A DNA stretch of 64,000 nt from Anisodus tanguticus (lineage: Eukaryota; Streptophyta; Magnoliopsida; Solanales; Solanaceae): assembly GCA_034509755.1 (NCBI GenBank), contig CM067546.1, positions 12,240,970 to 12,304,969 of the forward strand. Direction: 5' to 3'. Positions within the stretch are counted from its first letter, which is position 1, and each line of letters starts with the position of its first letter. The notes below the pieces were generated by a model that was given only the letters and a program-made list of their open reading frames with translations, was not told the origin of the DNA and searched no databases. The position numbers and the translations under genes were made by a program. Positions 50,900 to 62,799 of this stretch are shown piece by piece.

Positions 50900-51910
50900 A
50901 TATGGTATTAAATATGTATTTGAATCAGAAAAAATAATTTTATCCCGAAATGGTGTCTTTATTGGAAAAGGCTATTTTTCTGATGGAATGGTCAAGTTGT
51001 CTGTAACCGATAATTTTATTATTTGTAATAAGAGTGATTCTTCTGTTTATATGTTGGATTCAATTTCTTTGTGGCATTATAGATTAGCATATATTGGCCT
51101 AAGTACTATGAAAAGATTGGTTAAAAGTGGATTAATTTCATGCGACTTAAATGAATTTAAAAACTGTGAATTATGTGTTAAATCTAAATTGATTAAGAAA
51201 TCTTTTAAAAGTGTTGAAAGAAACACTAACTTGTTAGATTTAATTATAAATGCGAGTTAAATGGCATGCTAACAAGAGGAGGAAATAGATACTTTATTAT
51301 TTTTGTTGATGATAGTTCTAGATATACTTATGTATATTTGTTGAAATATAAAGATGAAAACTTTAATACTTTTAAGAATTATAAGACCGAAGTGATAAAT
51401 CAATTAGAAAAAAGAATTAAAGTCTTAAGAAGTGATAGAGGAGGAGAATATTTTTCTAAAGAATTTGATGTTTTTTGTGAAGAAAATGATATTATTCATG
51501 AATGTTCTGCTTCTCGCACTCCTCAACTGGATGGTTTAGCAGAAAGAAGAAATAGAACTTATTCAGAAATGATTAATACTTTGTTGCTACATGCTGAATT
51601 GCCATTTAATTTGTGGGAAGAAGTACTTCTTGCTACATGTCATATATTTAATAGGATTCCTATGAAGAAAAATCATATTACTCCATATGAATTATGGAAG
51701 GGAAGGAAGCCTAATATAGAATATTTTAAAGTGTGGGGGTGTCTTGCATATTACAAGAATAATGATCCAAATCGGACCAAGTTGGGTCTTAGAGGGATCA
51801 AGTGCGCTTTTGTAGGTTATGCCTCAAATATCAAAGCTTATCGACTTCTTAATTTAGAGTCGAATGTAATTATTGAATCTAGAGATGTGGACTTTTTGAA
51901 TATCTTTTAA
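50874..51910 (+). pseudogene. C5 integrase, first catalytic Asp deleted
   Basis: The pre-integrase domain reads SLWHYRLAYIGLSTMKRLVK and CELCVKSKLIKKSF. At 51243-51262, DLIINAS* replaces the expected DLIHSDLCELNG: a deletion of about 7 nt removes the first catalytic Asp and shifts the frame. The remaining 214-codon frame has YFIIFVDDSSRYTYVYLLKY, VLRSDRGGEYFSKEFDVFCE and LDGLAERRNRTYSEM, with the second Asp and the Glu intact, and ends DVDFLNIF*. Confidence 0.9.
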
Positions 51911-51989
51911 CTTCGGGTAAAAGATTTCAATCTTCATCAACTAATATAACATTAGAAAAGACATCTCAAAAGATTGTTGAGCAATCTAG

Positions 51990-53112
51990 TGTTGGAAATT
52001 TACTAATGTGGAATTAAGTTTATCCCATTATTTATGACTCGAATAATTGGGCCCCGCACGTCGAAAATATCTTTTCCACACACGTGCAATCTTAGTGCCA
52101 AGTATCGTAAATTTCGTTAATGAAAGAGATATTGGTACGTAAGTGAAATGTTTGAGACATAGAATGATGGATGGTTATTGGATAAATAACAAGTGTTCCA
52201 CGTTGGTAAACGAAGGAAGGATTGTGCGAAGTGTAAGATGGAACGGGTCGGAAAGGGCCGCAGAGCCGAGAAGGGCCGCGGCGCCTTCCGGACTGGGCCG
52301 CAGCGCCGCGGCGCCCCCTTTGCAGCGTCGCGGCGCCCCCTTTGCAGCGCCGCAGTGCTAATTCCAATTTTGGCTTCTGGAGCCGCGGCGCTAAATGCAC
52401 TTTCCAGGCAGTGAGTGCTCGACGGAAGTCCAAAAGTTTGGCTGATTATAGAGAGGTTTTGGAGAATTAACTTGACAGTTTTTCCTCCATAACTCAACCA
52501 TTATTTGACTGCATTAGTTGGTGGTTTAAAGGGCCATTACATGGGCACTTGAAGGACCATCTTGCACACCTATAAATTGAGGCCTTTGGCTCAATTCTAT
52601 AGATGAAGAAGACAATATACATACAAGTATACAACACCACAAAGAGATCAAATTTTCCTAATAAGCAATCATTCTCTTAGCAATATTCATTATTCTTGTT
52701 CTTCGATGCGATCATTTGTGTAGGCTTTGCACACTTGATAGTTTGTTGTTTCATCTTGGGAGACTATTGTCCACACTTCCGTAAAGCCAATATACGGGGG
52801 CAATCTTGTCTTAAAGACAGAGAGACATCTCTCGACTCAGCTGGTGGTGTTGTGTTTATTTAATTAGTTGCTAAGTGTTTGAGGTGTTAACTTAACAGAC
52901 GAAGGACTCTAACCATTTCTATTCTCAACGGATCTACCAGCCACAAGTGCAGTAGTCCATGTTCTTGTATTTTCGAATACAAGTTCCATATTTGAAGTTT
53001 CAAATTAAAGATCAAGATATTGACAACTTGTTGTTGTCCTCTTTGTTATTTATCCTTTCGATCACTGTAATAGTTATTTACTATTCCCGTTGTTTCTTTA
53101 CATATTCCAACA
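51990..53112 (+). repeat. C6 5' LTR with GC-rich block
   Basis: Starts TGTTGGAAATTTACTAATGT, ends TACATATTCCAACA. The stretch 52240-52400 is very GC-rich, built of GCCGCGGCGC and GCAGCGCCGC units. CCTATAAATTGAGGCC at about 52569 looks like the TATA box. The reading frames across the GC block on both strands are composition artefacts. Confidence 0.9.
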
Positions 53113-54690
53113 ATTTTAAGATAAGATTTGTATTAGTGATTCGAAAGATATTGGTCAACAAGTATGTGACCAAATCTGGTTGTGATTTTCTTCTTGAAAA
53201 TAGTTCTGTTGACAGTTTTGCTAACAGTTCAAACACTGTCTCTGTCAACAACCGTGCTTTCAAAACTGGTCCTAGTTATGGTTCTCTCTTTGACGACAGT
53301 TATAAGTCTGTTTTCGTCAAAGGTGGGATCTCTGGATCTGATGCTGAGCTTCAAGATACTGCTGATAGTCATGCTAGTACGACTAAAGATCAAGGACAAG
53401 TTGGTGTCACCACTCCCAAGGGTGGTGGAAACAAGTGCCCACGAGAGGCTGAGGATGTCAACTGGAAAAAGAGGAGAAGGCTAAAGATGATGATCTATCA
53501 TGTAGCAAAAGACCTATATCTGTCTCAGACAAAGGGTCCGAATTATGGTTAGGAGGATATGGACACTCAGTCTGACTGAAGTCGGACTGAATCCAAAAGG
53601 TCTAAGTTGATAATCCTTCCTTATTTATAATATGTTTAGTTAATATCTGAATAAAAGTGTGTAAAGCAAGGCTGGGAATATGAAAGTGTTTTCATTAAAA
53701 ACTTATATTCCCTACACTCTAAAATCTGATATTGAATCTCCTTCATTCCCGGTTAAAGATTAGACTATTGTAAATAAAACTTAAAAGATCTGTTCTTTTT
53801 TAGTATAATTATGACCAGTGTGTAAAGTATGTTCGCACATACGAATGATAGAGATCCACTTACTGTGCGAAAATTGTTACTACTCTTAAGTAAGTGCCAG
53901 TGATTTCCTTGGGCACCAATCACAAGGGAAGAAGACAAAGAGATAATGGCTTATCATAAGACGTTGAACATGTTACACTATTTGACAGAAGATCCTTCAT
54001 TTGATAGGATGATATTGGACACTCAGTTGTACAAAGCCTACGGGCGACTGGATGGGCCAGAATTTATTTGATAAGGATGATACTGGACACTCAGTCATAC
54101 TAAGCGTATGGGCGACTGGAGTGGGGCCAGAACTCATTTGAAAGACAGAAAAGTAATGGACATCTAATGAGGTAGGCCAGAGTTTCGGGTCTTAAATGAT
54201 CTGAAAGAAAGGCAGAAAAGAAATTGGACACTCAGTCTGCCAAAGCAACTAGAGTGGGCCAGAGTATCCAGATCATATATGATCTGGTTACGCCCTAACC
54301 ACGGCCAAGAGGTTGTTTATGTGAAGCAACGCCACCTCTAAAGTCGAAGAGGTTGGAGATGTTGTCCTCAAAAGGACTTCAGGGAATGGGATCACTCTAA
54401 AATGAGGTGATACATGTCCCAAACTTGGTTTAAGGGACGTTGTTGGTCAAGCTAGTTTGAGACTAGTCCAACAGGTCTGTAATAAATAAGAATGGTACAA
54501 AATGTCTGTAGCTAGATGAATGATATATTTGTAATTTGTGCATCTATGTCATTATAGATTAAGACATGTTAAATAGAAAGTCATTAAAAAACTAACGAAG
54601 TTGAGATTGTTGATTTCTGTCGATCTAAACCCTCAAAATGAATATGAGGTAGGCGAAGAGGCAAAATCACCTTTCCATTCTGTCAAAGGA
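53113..54690 (+). pseudogene. C6 leader and gag region with tandem units
   Basis: No gag domain is recognisable. A frame running to 53552 (ENSSVDSFANSSNTVSVNNR, KGGGNKCPREAEDVNWKKRR) may be coding remnant of unknown nature. Between 53565 and 54280 the phrase GGACACTCAGT recurs four times, three of them followed by GGGCGACTGGA- or GGGCCAGA-type text, marking a decayed repeat of roughly 75-140 bp. Confidence 0.55.
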
Positions 54691-54990
54691 ATAGCGAAAG
54701 AAGCATCGCTTCTCTAGAACTTAGTCACACCTACATGGGTGATCTGAAGTTTATACAAAATAGAGGGGGGAGACAAGTACTTTGTGACCTTCATTGATGA
54801 TGGTACAATGTATTGCATCCTTTGTTTGTTGAAAAGCAAAGATGAAGTTGTTCAAGATGATAAGTTCTACAAAGCAAAAGTTGAAAATCAACTTAGCCCA
54901 CGGATTCAGGAATTCGTAGTGATAGAGGGGGAGAATGTGAAGCATCGTTGATCAAACAATTGCTCATTACTCACCTCAGTCTAACGGTGT
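54691..54990 (+). pseudogene. C6 integrase fragment
   Basis: The plus strand near 54772 reads KYFVTFIDDGTMYCILCLLK, then SKDEVVQDDKFYKAKVENQL, the part of copia integrase around the second catalytic Asp. It degenerates at about 54880; only VVIEGENV-like text follows. Confidence 0.82.
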
Positions 54991-55429
54991 TAGCCAAGCG
55001 CAAAGCCATACGCCAAAAATATATGAGGCAAGGCGATCCTTACCGCTAATGCGATTCTCAACAGAACTACGCATAAGGATAAGGATAACCCTCCGTGTGA
55101 AATATAAAAAGGATACAAACTAAAAATGTTGTGTTGTGTGGTGTCTTGGTAGAGGTTGGAATACCGAAATAGGTCAAATTGGACCTAAGACTATTGATTT
55201 CACATCTACTGGATCAGCAAATAACAATAATGCTTATTGCCTCTTGGTGTCAAAGAATGTTGAATTCTTTGAGGATAACTTTCCTTGAGAAGGAAAAAAA
55301 AATAATTGCTCGAGGTTAACAAGAATCCGCGAGTGCCTGATTGTCCGGAACCAGATGTTCCAGAGCTACATGACTCGGAAGTTGCTGACTATCCGGAACT
55401 TAATATTCCAGATCTACAAAACTCAAGGA

Positions 55430-55930
55430 TTCTAGATGTTGAATCGAGACGGAGCAAAGAGGGGACAAAGACTTGTTTCAGGCCTTCTAGCTTGTATGGT
55501 TGAGAATGAACCATGTGCAATTAACATAGAATTGTCATCTCCAGAAGCGCTGCTTTGGAAAGAAACTGCAGAGAGCGAAATAGATTCCATCATATAGAAC
55601 CATACTTGTGTAATGGTTGATCTTCCTCCGGAAAAAGAACCTTTGGGTTGTAAAAGTGGATACTCAAAAGTGAGTACAAAATAGATGGATCTACTGACGA
55701 GTATAAGGCCTCGGCTACTTGGACATGTGCTCCCCTGTGAATAGCTTAACATCTAGGGCCATTGCAGTCTTGCGTGACATGGATGTTGATGCCGCCTTCC
55801 TAATCGGAGAGTTGGAAGGGGAGGATCAGATTTGTTTTGTTGGACTGTTGGGCTTCTTCTTAAACTTTCATTTGGTCCATGAAATGTTTACATTTTGGTC
55901 CTGGAAGTTTCAGATAAAACAGAAATAATG
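55430..55930 (+). pseudogene. C6 reverse transcriptase fragment
   Basis: Across several frames: RRSKEGTKTCFRPSSLYG, LWKETAESEIDSII*NHTC, MVDLPPEKEPLGCK, YKIDGSTDEYKA and, at 55765-55835, MDVDAAFLIGELEGEDQICF, matching the copia MDVKTAFLNGELEEEIYM box. The catalytic YVDD region is not found. 55300-55430 has an unusual PDCPEPDVPELHDSEVADYP repeat-like linker. Confidence 0.8.
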
Positions 55931-56329
55931 AATCTGACAACAGAAACATTGACTCTGAAGTTAGAAAGCCAACAATTGGAAAATCAACAGTCTGAAAGTG
56001 GAAGTCATAGTCTCGATATGAAAGATATGGGTATCACAGATGACATCTTAGGAATTGAGATTTCTAAGATATCTAACGGACTGGTCTAACTCCAAACTCA
56101 GTGGTGACAGTCTCGTTGAAGCCACGAATGGATATGAATCATAGAACTGATTTTAATCATGGTGCACCCATTTAAAAGGAGCGATATGCGTATGTCACAT
56201 GTAGTTTAATGTATTGTACACACTACAACCGACCTGGTATCGGCCTACAAAGCAAAACAGTTGAACTAAGGTTCACTCGTGATTCTAGAAATGATCGATA
56301 GAAGGCGTTAAGTCAGATATGACAATATC

Positions 56330-56840
56330 TGAAATATTCGCTTATCTACGGATTATGGTATTCTGGATGTCCAGCGGTTCTGGGAGAACACAGTGATGCA
56401 AACTGGACATCAGATATAAAGAACACCAAAGCCACAAGTAAATGTGTATGGTGGGTCTTGGAAAATCCTCTAAGCAAACTTGTATCGGCCGATTCATGAT
56501 GGAATCAGAGTTTATCGCTTTTAAACAAAGCAAGAAGGAAGTTGAGTAACTTCATGACTCCTTAGAGGACGTCTCTTATTGAGAGAAACCCGTGCCTTCA
56601 ATAGTTATACACTGTGGCTAGCCGGTTGGCTGCAAAAAGGGCACGGATGATGGCGTCTGGACATATCTGTCGGATCTGTCGGAGACATAAGACCATATGG
56701 CAATTGATCATCACGGGTGTCACTTCCTTGATTACTAATCAAAGGATATAGCGGACCCTTTAACTAATGGACTACCCGAAGATCAAGAGTTTTGCCTGTC
56801 TAGGGGAATGGGCTTAAAACCTAAACAATATAAACCTTTG
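56330..56840 (+). pseudogene. C6 RNase H fragment
   Basis: Readable pieces are GKSSKQTCIGRFMMESEFIA FKQSKKEVE (56457-56545), EKPVPSIVIHCG and DIADPLTNGLPEDQEFCLSR GMGLKP (56749-56820). These match the end of a copia RNase H, including the normal Lys-in-LTKGL position now Asn. Stops are frequent. Confidence 0.82.
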
Positions 56841-57458
56841 CAGTGGTAACCCAATCATACTGACAGGAGATCCCAAGAATTTGGTTCAATGGGAAAACTA
56901 AGCTGCAAAAGGTTCAGTTGAGCGCTTTGGTGGAAGCAAGAGCACTTCGGATGATGATTTCTATAAAGAAACATGAATCCAAAGTCGTTCCCGCGATAGA
57001 CATTAAAGTGCTACATGCATGGTGGTTAAAGGTTAAGCTTCCAAACCTTTAATGATCCTCAAACGGTTGAGGTTAAGGTTGGGGAAACTTTTAATGATTC
57101 CTAACACTTGTGAAGTGGGGGTATAGCAGGATACCTTGTAGGAGATCACCTATTTAAGTGCAAGGACAGGCCACCTCAAGTGAACGCACTTAAGAATCCA
57201 AGTGTGTCCACGGCCACAACAGACATAATAATAAGAAGAAACGAATGAAGGGGATGTATTTTGTTGGTACCGTTGTCTTGACTTACATTAAACACTGACG
57301 GTTCATAACATCACGTTCCCTGCGCAGTAAGTCCGATGGGATTCAACTAGGGAATGTTCAAAGCGTAAGCCACCTATCCTAATGCAATATCTTTTCGCTG
57401 AAAGATTGCTGAAAGTAGGCACATTGTGTGTGCGCCAAAATCTCTTTCAAGAGGGAAT
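56841..57458. other. C6 3' untranslated region
   Basis: Non-coding, with AAGTGTGTCCACGGCC and a purine-rich CAAGAGGGAATT just before the 3' LTR, serving as the polypurine tract. Confidence 0.6.
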
Positions 57459-58589
57459 TTTTGGAAATTTACTAATATGAAATTAAGTTTATCCCATTAT
57501 TTATGACTCGAATAATTGGGCCCCACACGTCGGAAATATCATTTTCACACACGTGCAATCATAGTGCCAAGTATCGTAAAATTTTTTAATGAAAGAGATA
57601 TTGGTACGTAAGTGAAATGTTTGAGACATAGAATGATGGATGGTTATTGGATAAATAACAAGTGTTCCACGTTGGTAAATGAAGGAAGGATTATGTGAAG
57701 TGTAAGATGGAACGGGTCAGAAAGGGCCACAGAGCCGAGAAGGGCCGCGGCGCCTCTCGGACTGGGTCGCAGCGCCGGACCGCCGCGCTACCCCACTTGC
57801 AGCGCCGCGGCGCTAATTCTAATTTTGGCTTCTGGAGCCGCGGCACTAAATGCTGCAGCGCCGCGGCGCTTCCCAGGCAGTGAGTGCTAGACGGAAGTCC
57901 TAAAGTTTGGCTGATTATGGAGAGGTTTTGAAGCATTAACTTGGCAGTTTTTCCTCTATAACTCAGCCATTGTTTGGCTTCATTAGTTGGTGGTTTAAAG
58001 GGCCATTACATGGCATTTAAATGACCATTACATGGGCACTTGAAGGGACCATCTTGTACACCTATAAATTGAGGCCTTTGACTCAATTCTATAGATGAAG
58101 AAGATAATATACATACAAGTATACAACACCACAAAGAGATCAGATTTTCCTGATAAGCGATCTTCATTATTCGTGTTCTTCGCTGAGATCATTTGTGTAG
58201 GCTTTGCACACTTGATAGTTTGTTGTTTCATCTTGGGAGACTATTGTCTACACTTCCGTAAATCCTATATACGTGGGCAATCTTGTCTTAAAGATAAAGA
58301 GCCATCTCTCGACTCAGACGGTGGTGTTGTGCTTATTTAATTGGTTGCTAAGTGTTTCAGGTGTTAACTTAACAAACGAAGGACTCTAACCGTTCGTATT
58401 CTCAGCGGATCTACCAGCCACAAGTGCAGCAGTCCATGTTCTTGTATTTCCGAATTCAAGTTCCATATTTGTAGTTTCAAATTAAAGATCAAGATATTGA
58501 CAACTTATTGTTGTCCTCTTTGTTGTTTATACTTTCGATCACTTTAATAGTTATTTACTATTCCCGTTGTTGTTTTACATATTCTAACA
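57459..58589 (+). repeat. C6 3' LTR
   Basis: Aligns with 51990-53112 over its length. The first bases read TTTTGGAAATTT, so the TG end has mutated. The GC-rich block is at 57735-57870 and differs from the 5' copy by gain and loss of GCCGCGGCGC units. Confidence 0.9.
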
Positions 58590-58594
58590 TCTAG

Positions 58595-59113
58595 TTCACA
58601 AGAGGTTGATAATAAACCTAGTGACCAAAGGAGAAGCACCAGAGCTCGAAAGGCTAAAATACTTGGATCAGAAGAGATTGACTCCCAATGTATTTCTTTT
58701 AATCTTGTTGAAGGTAATAAAGATACAGTTGTGAGAACAATCCCAATTATTCTTCAAGTGAAAGATGATCCAAAAACTTATAAAGAAGATATAGCTTCTA
58801 GAGATGTAGCCTTTTGGAAAGATGCTATTAAAGATGAAATTGATTCAATAATGTCAAACCACACTTGGGAACTTGTTGATTTGCCTCCAACTTCTAAACC
58901 TATCGGTTGTAAGTGGGTGTTTCAAAGAAAGTATCATACCGATGGGACTTTACATACCTACAAAGCTAGGTTAGTAGCTAAGGGCTTTCGGCAAAATAAA
59001 GAAATTGATTATTTTGATACATATGCACCCGTAGCAAGAATAACTTCAATTAGAATTATATTTGCTTTAGCATACATGTTCATCATATGGATGTCAAAAC
59101 GACATTCTTAAAT
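58595..59113 (+). pseudogene. C5 reverse transcriptase start, cut by G4
   Basis: RRSTRARKAKILGSEEIDSQ leads to VAFWKDAIKDEIDSIMSNHT, WELVDLPPTSKPIGCKWVFQ, YKARLVAKGFRQNKEIDYFD and VARITSIRIIFALAYMF. A frameshift follows and the strand reads VHHMDVKTTFLN up to the G4 LTR at 59114. The catalytic box lies beyond the window's visible C5 part. Confidence 0.9.
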
Positions 59114-61086
59114 TGTCATGCCCCAAACCATGGCCTAAGCGGAATACGACACTCGATGCATGGGTGCATGTGACCAAGTGAATCACATGACTTGCTTGTC
59201 AACATGGTTATCACAACAGACACTAACATGATAATTAAAACATGTAAATCATAATACTGAATATAATAGTCTGAAAATATAATTGTGAAATCATCTGAGT
59301 AAAAACATTTCAAGTCTGAAAATATAATGCTAACATGAGTGACATGATGATACTAGACTAGTCTATGAAACCTCTGACATGAGTCCGAAAACTGTCTACC
59401 AGGACAAGGCCCTAACATACCTCTACTAATGATGCATAATCATAAAATACTTAGACTGACACCCGAATGAGATGGGGCTCACCAAATAGCTGAATCTGAA
59501 GCAATCCTACTAAGTAGATGCGTCTCCCTGAACTTAGCACCTGCACCGTGAAGTACAAGCCCCATAAAAAGGGACGTTAGTACATTTGAATTATATTGTA
59601 TGTATAGCAACTGAAAGAAATAAGCAGGCACAAGAAATAATAGAGACATGAACTGAAACTGAAACATGAACATGAACATGAGTATAATATAACATGTGTA
59701 AAATCAGTTGACTGTATATCTATATATATAGTTGTATATATTTGTGGGGAGAGCAACAATCAAACCGACATAAACCACTATGCGTACACGTGGAGTCTGA
59801 TCTCTGTCTGATCAGCTAAGCCATCTCGTACTATGCCGGAGTATGAGACATGAACATGAACATGATGGATCCAATAATTAATCTGAAGGTATCGTCCTCT
59901 GGCGGAGCTACCCTTATCCTACGTTGGCATACATAGTTTCAGTTTATCTAAGCCTTCTCAGGAATCTGTGCAACTCCGAAAAACATGTACTAAAAAATAG
60001 TGGCTTGAAAGCCCATGAATTTTATGAAATGACTTGAAATCATGACTTGTAATTTTATAAATTTAACATGTAAAAAATACATAATATAAATTGTATAAAT
60101 CATGAAAATATATATAACCTCATGAAACTGAGTAAATGTAATCGTAACTTTTATTTAAGAACTCATGGAAAGTAAGGCATAGGTACATAGATTACAGACA
60201 GGTTAATGACAATCACAATGACCAATCATGAATACAATTGATGAATAGTAATATAAACATGACATAATATTCATATAGTTAGGGTTATCATAGTATTATA
60301 ACAAAAACTCTAAGTTATGGGATTTTCATGGTTTCATAGAAACGTGGCATGGGGAAGAATATGGATATTCCCATACGTGGATAGAAGCTCTACATTTCTT
60401 AATCGCTCCTAAACTTGTAATAAAAATCCGAGCTTTGAAGAAGAACCCCAAAGATTGCACCTTGAACCTTGAATTGGGTTTAACTTGAAAACCCTAGGTT
60501 AGGAACAATGAATCCTATTTAGAAATTGATTATGCTTGATTAAATTCACGTGAAATGACATGAAAAGAGCTTACCTTGAGTAATGGGGATGGCGGGAGAA
60601 GAAACCTTCGTGCTAGGGCTTGAAGAATAAGAAAATCTGATTTTTAAAATCAAGTGTCGTATTTATACTGTTTGCTGTCGGGGGATTTTGACGGTCCATA
60701 GAATATTTGACGGTATGAGTTTGGGCCGTTAATAATTTGACGGTTCATATTGATTGTCCGTCGAATGTTTGACGGTCCATATATTCTTACCGTACCATCA
60801 TTTTTAGAAAATTTCCAGAGAGTGGTGAAATATGGAAATAAGAGACTGAGAAGATTGATGGGTCGTCAATAGTTAGACGGTCCGTCGAATTCACAACTTG
60901 GACGGCATTTTCAAAAGTGAAGATCGACAGTTCATTTGACGGACCGTAGAACATTTTACGATATGTACTTCTTGCCGTCAAATTTCCTCTGTAGAGCTGA
61001 ACATGTTCCAACGTAAACTCCCCGTTTTGGTTTCCTACACTCGTGGATCATGAACAAGGCTTTGTTTGAAGGTATGAGGTGTTACA
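59114..61086 (-). repeat. G4 3' LTR, 1973 bp
   Basis: On the minus strand it starts TGTAACACCTCATACCTTC after the purine tract AAGGGGGAGATAT and ends GGTTTGGGGCATGACA at 59114. The stretch 60680-60985 carries many GACGGTCCGTC- and TTGACGG-type units on both strands. Small frames in it are not genes. Confidence 0.85.
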
Positions 61087-61417
61087 ATATCTCCCCCTTG
61101 GGATCATTCATCCTCGAATGATAAGTCACAGTTAAAAATGAGACTGGACATAACATGAGTACATGAACGTGAAGAAACATGACATGAAACTAAACTGACA
61201 TGATTAAATGAAAACATGGACATGGGACATTAGTACTGCATACATGAATGTGAAACATGAAATATGAATACGAAAGGGACGTGACATGAATATTGAAGTT
61301 ATTTACCTTGTTCATTTTTTGCTTGCTTCTCGAATAAATGCGGATATCTGGACTTCATGTCTTCTTCGTCTTCCTATGTAGCCTCCTCAACACTCTGACT
61401 CTCCACAACACTTTAAC

Positions 61418-62500
61418 TTAGGCAACCTCCTTAGTTTTTAATTTTTGAATCTGACGATCCAAAATAGCCACAGGAATCTCCTCATAGGTCAAACCATCCT
61501 TAACTGAAATAGAAATGGTAGGAACAACCAACGACGGGTCTCCCACACAATTTCTCAATATGGACACATAAAACACTAGATGAACAACAATTAAGTCTCG
61601 TGGAAATTCAAGTTCATAAGCCACTTGTCCAACTCTCCTCAAAATTATGTAGGGTCCGATATATCTGGGACTGAGCTTCACTTTCTTCCCAAATCTTATG
61701 ACACCTTTCATAGGTGATACTTTCAAAAATACACAATCATCAACTTGAAACTCCAAGTCTCTACACCTCACATCCACATAAGATTTTTGACAACTTTGAG
61801 CTATTTTCAAATGCTCCTGAATCAACTTTATTTTCTCCAAATCCTGATAGACCAAGTCTGGTCCTAATAATTATGTTTCACCAACTTCAAATCAACCAAT
61901 TGGCGATCTACACCTTCACCCATATAGAGCTTCGAACGGTTCCATCTGAATACTAGCATGGTAACTGTTTTTAAAAGAAAATTCAATGAGAGGCAGATGA
62001 TCATCCCAATTACCTTTAAAATTGAGAACACATGCTCTCAACATATCCTCAAGAGTTTGAATATTACGCTCTGCCTGGCCATTTTCTAAGGATAAAAAGT
62101 TGTTCCAAGATTTACCTTGGTACCAAATCCTTTCTGAAATAACCTCTAAAAATGTGTCGTGAACTGAGCACCATGGTCTGAAATAATGGATACTAGGGTC
62201 CCATGAAGCCTGACAATTTCTTGGATATACAACTTAGCATAATCCTCTGCTGAATATATTGTCTTGAAGAGCAAAAAATGGGTTGATTTAGTTAGTTGGT
62301 CCACAATCACCCAAATAAATCATGCCTCTGGCTGAGCGAGGTAGACCTATTATGAAGTCCTTATTTATCACTTCCCATTTCCAAATAGAAATATCAATGG
62401 TCTGAGCCAACCCACCAAGCCTTTGGTGTTCGGCTTTTACCTGATGACAATTCGGACACTTGGCTACAAAATTTGCCACATTTCTCTTCATGTCGTTCCA
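61418..62500 (-). pseudogene. G4 integrase
   Basis: The HHCC region reads MKRNVANFVAKCPNCHQVKA (62491-62430). The core has NKDFIIGLPRS (first Asp), SIISDHGAQFT (second Asp, about 62190) and NGQAERNIQTLEDM (Glu, about 62080), so the D-D-E triad survives. The C-terminal frame (61855-61418) reads QKSYVDVRCRDLEFQVDDCV, FGKKVKLSPRYIGPYIILRR, VAYELEFPRDL and YEEIPVAILDRQIQKLKTKE. Stops interrupt the middle. Confidence 0.88.
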
Positions 62501-62799
62501 TCAATAAATCTCCTTAAGATCATGATATATCTTTATAGAACCTGGGTGAATGGAATACCTAGAATGGTGCACTTCAACCATGATTCACTCTCTGAGTCCG
62601 CTACGTCTGGAACTCATAACCTGCCTCAATACCTCAAAGCACCGTCATCTCCCACTTGTTAAAAAGTCGTAGTCTTATGCTTGTGAATCCCATTTTTAGC
62701 TTCAACAAGTAGGGATCACGGAACTGCTTCTCCTTCACCTCAGCCACTAAGGAGGATTCAGACTAGTTCTGAACAACAACACCGCCATCTTCAGAGTCC

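Larger units (their letters stand above)
51990..58589 (+). mobile_element. C6: copia-type LTR element nested in C5, TSD TCTAG
   Basis: LTRs at 51990-53112 (1123 bp) and 57459-58589 (1131 bp), with TCTAG at 51985-51989 and 58590-58594. The interior is 4.35 kb of strongly decayed copia pol on the plus strand: integrase near 54765, RT near 55500-55830, RNase H near 56350-56820. The LTRs have diverged visibly, so the insertion is old, and C5 is older still. Confidence 0.93.
48503..59113 (+). mobile_element. C5: Ty1/copia element broken by three later insertions
   Basis: Plus-strand pieces: gag 48503-49274, zinc knuckle to integrase 50518-51989, RT start 58590-59113. They join in order once S2, C6 and G4 are removed: each join restores continuous copia protein wording and the first two are marked by exact 5-bp duplications. 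RT after KTTFLN, RNase H and the 3' LTR would lie beyond G4. The lineage (DTCA-type protease, FDGANFTRWRDKLKFMLTAL gag) differs from C1-C4. Confidence 0.9.

Noticed and set aside
52092..52497. Overlapping frames of 72-126 codons on both strands
   Set aside because: They come from the GC-rich repeat block of the C6 LTR; the composition suppresses stops in all frames, and the same happens in the other LTR at 57691-57936.
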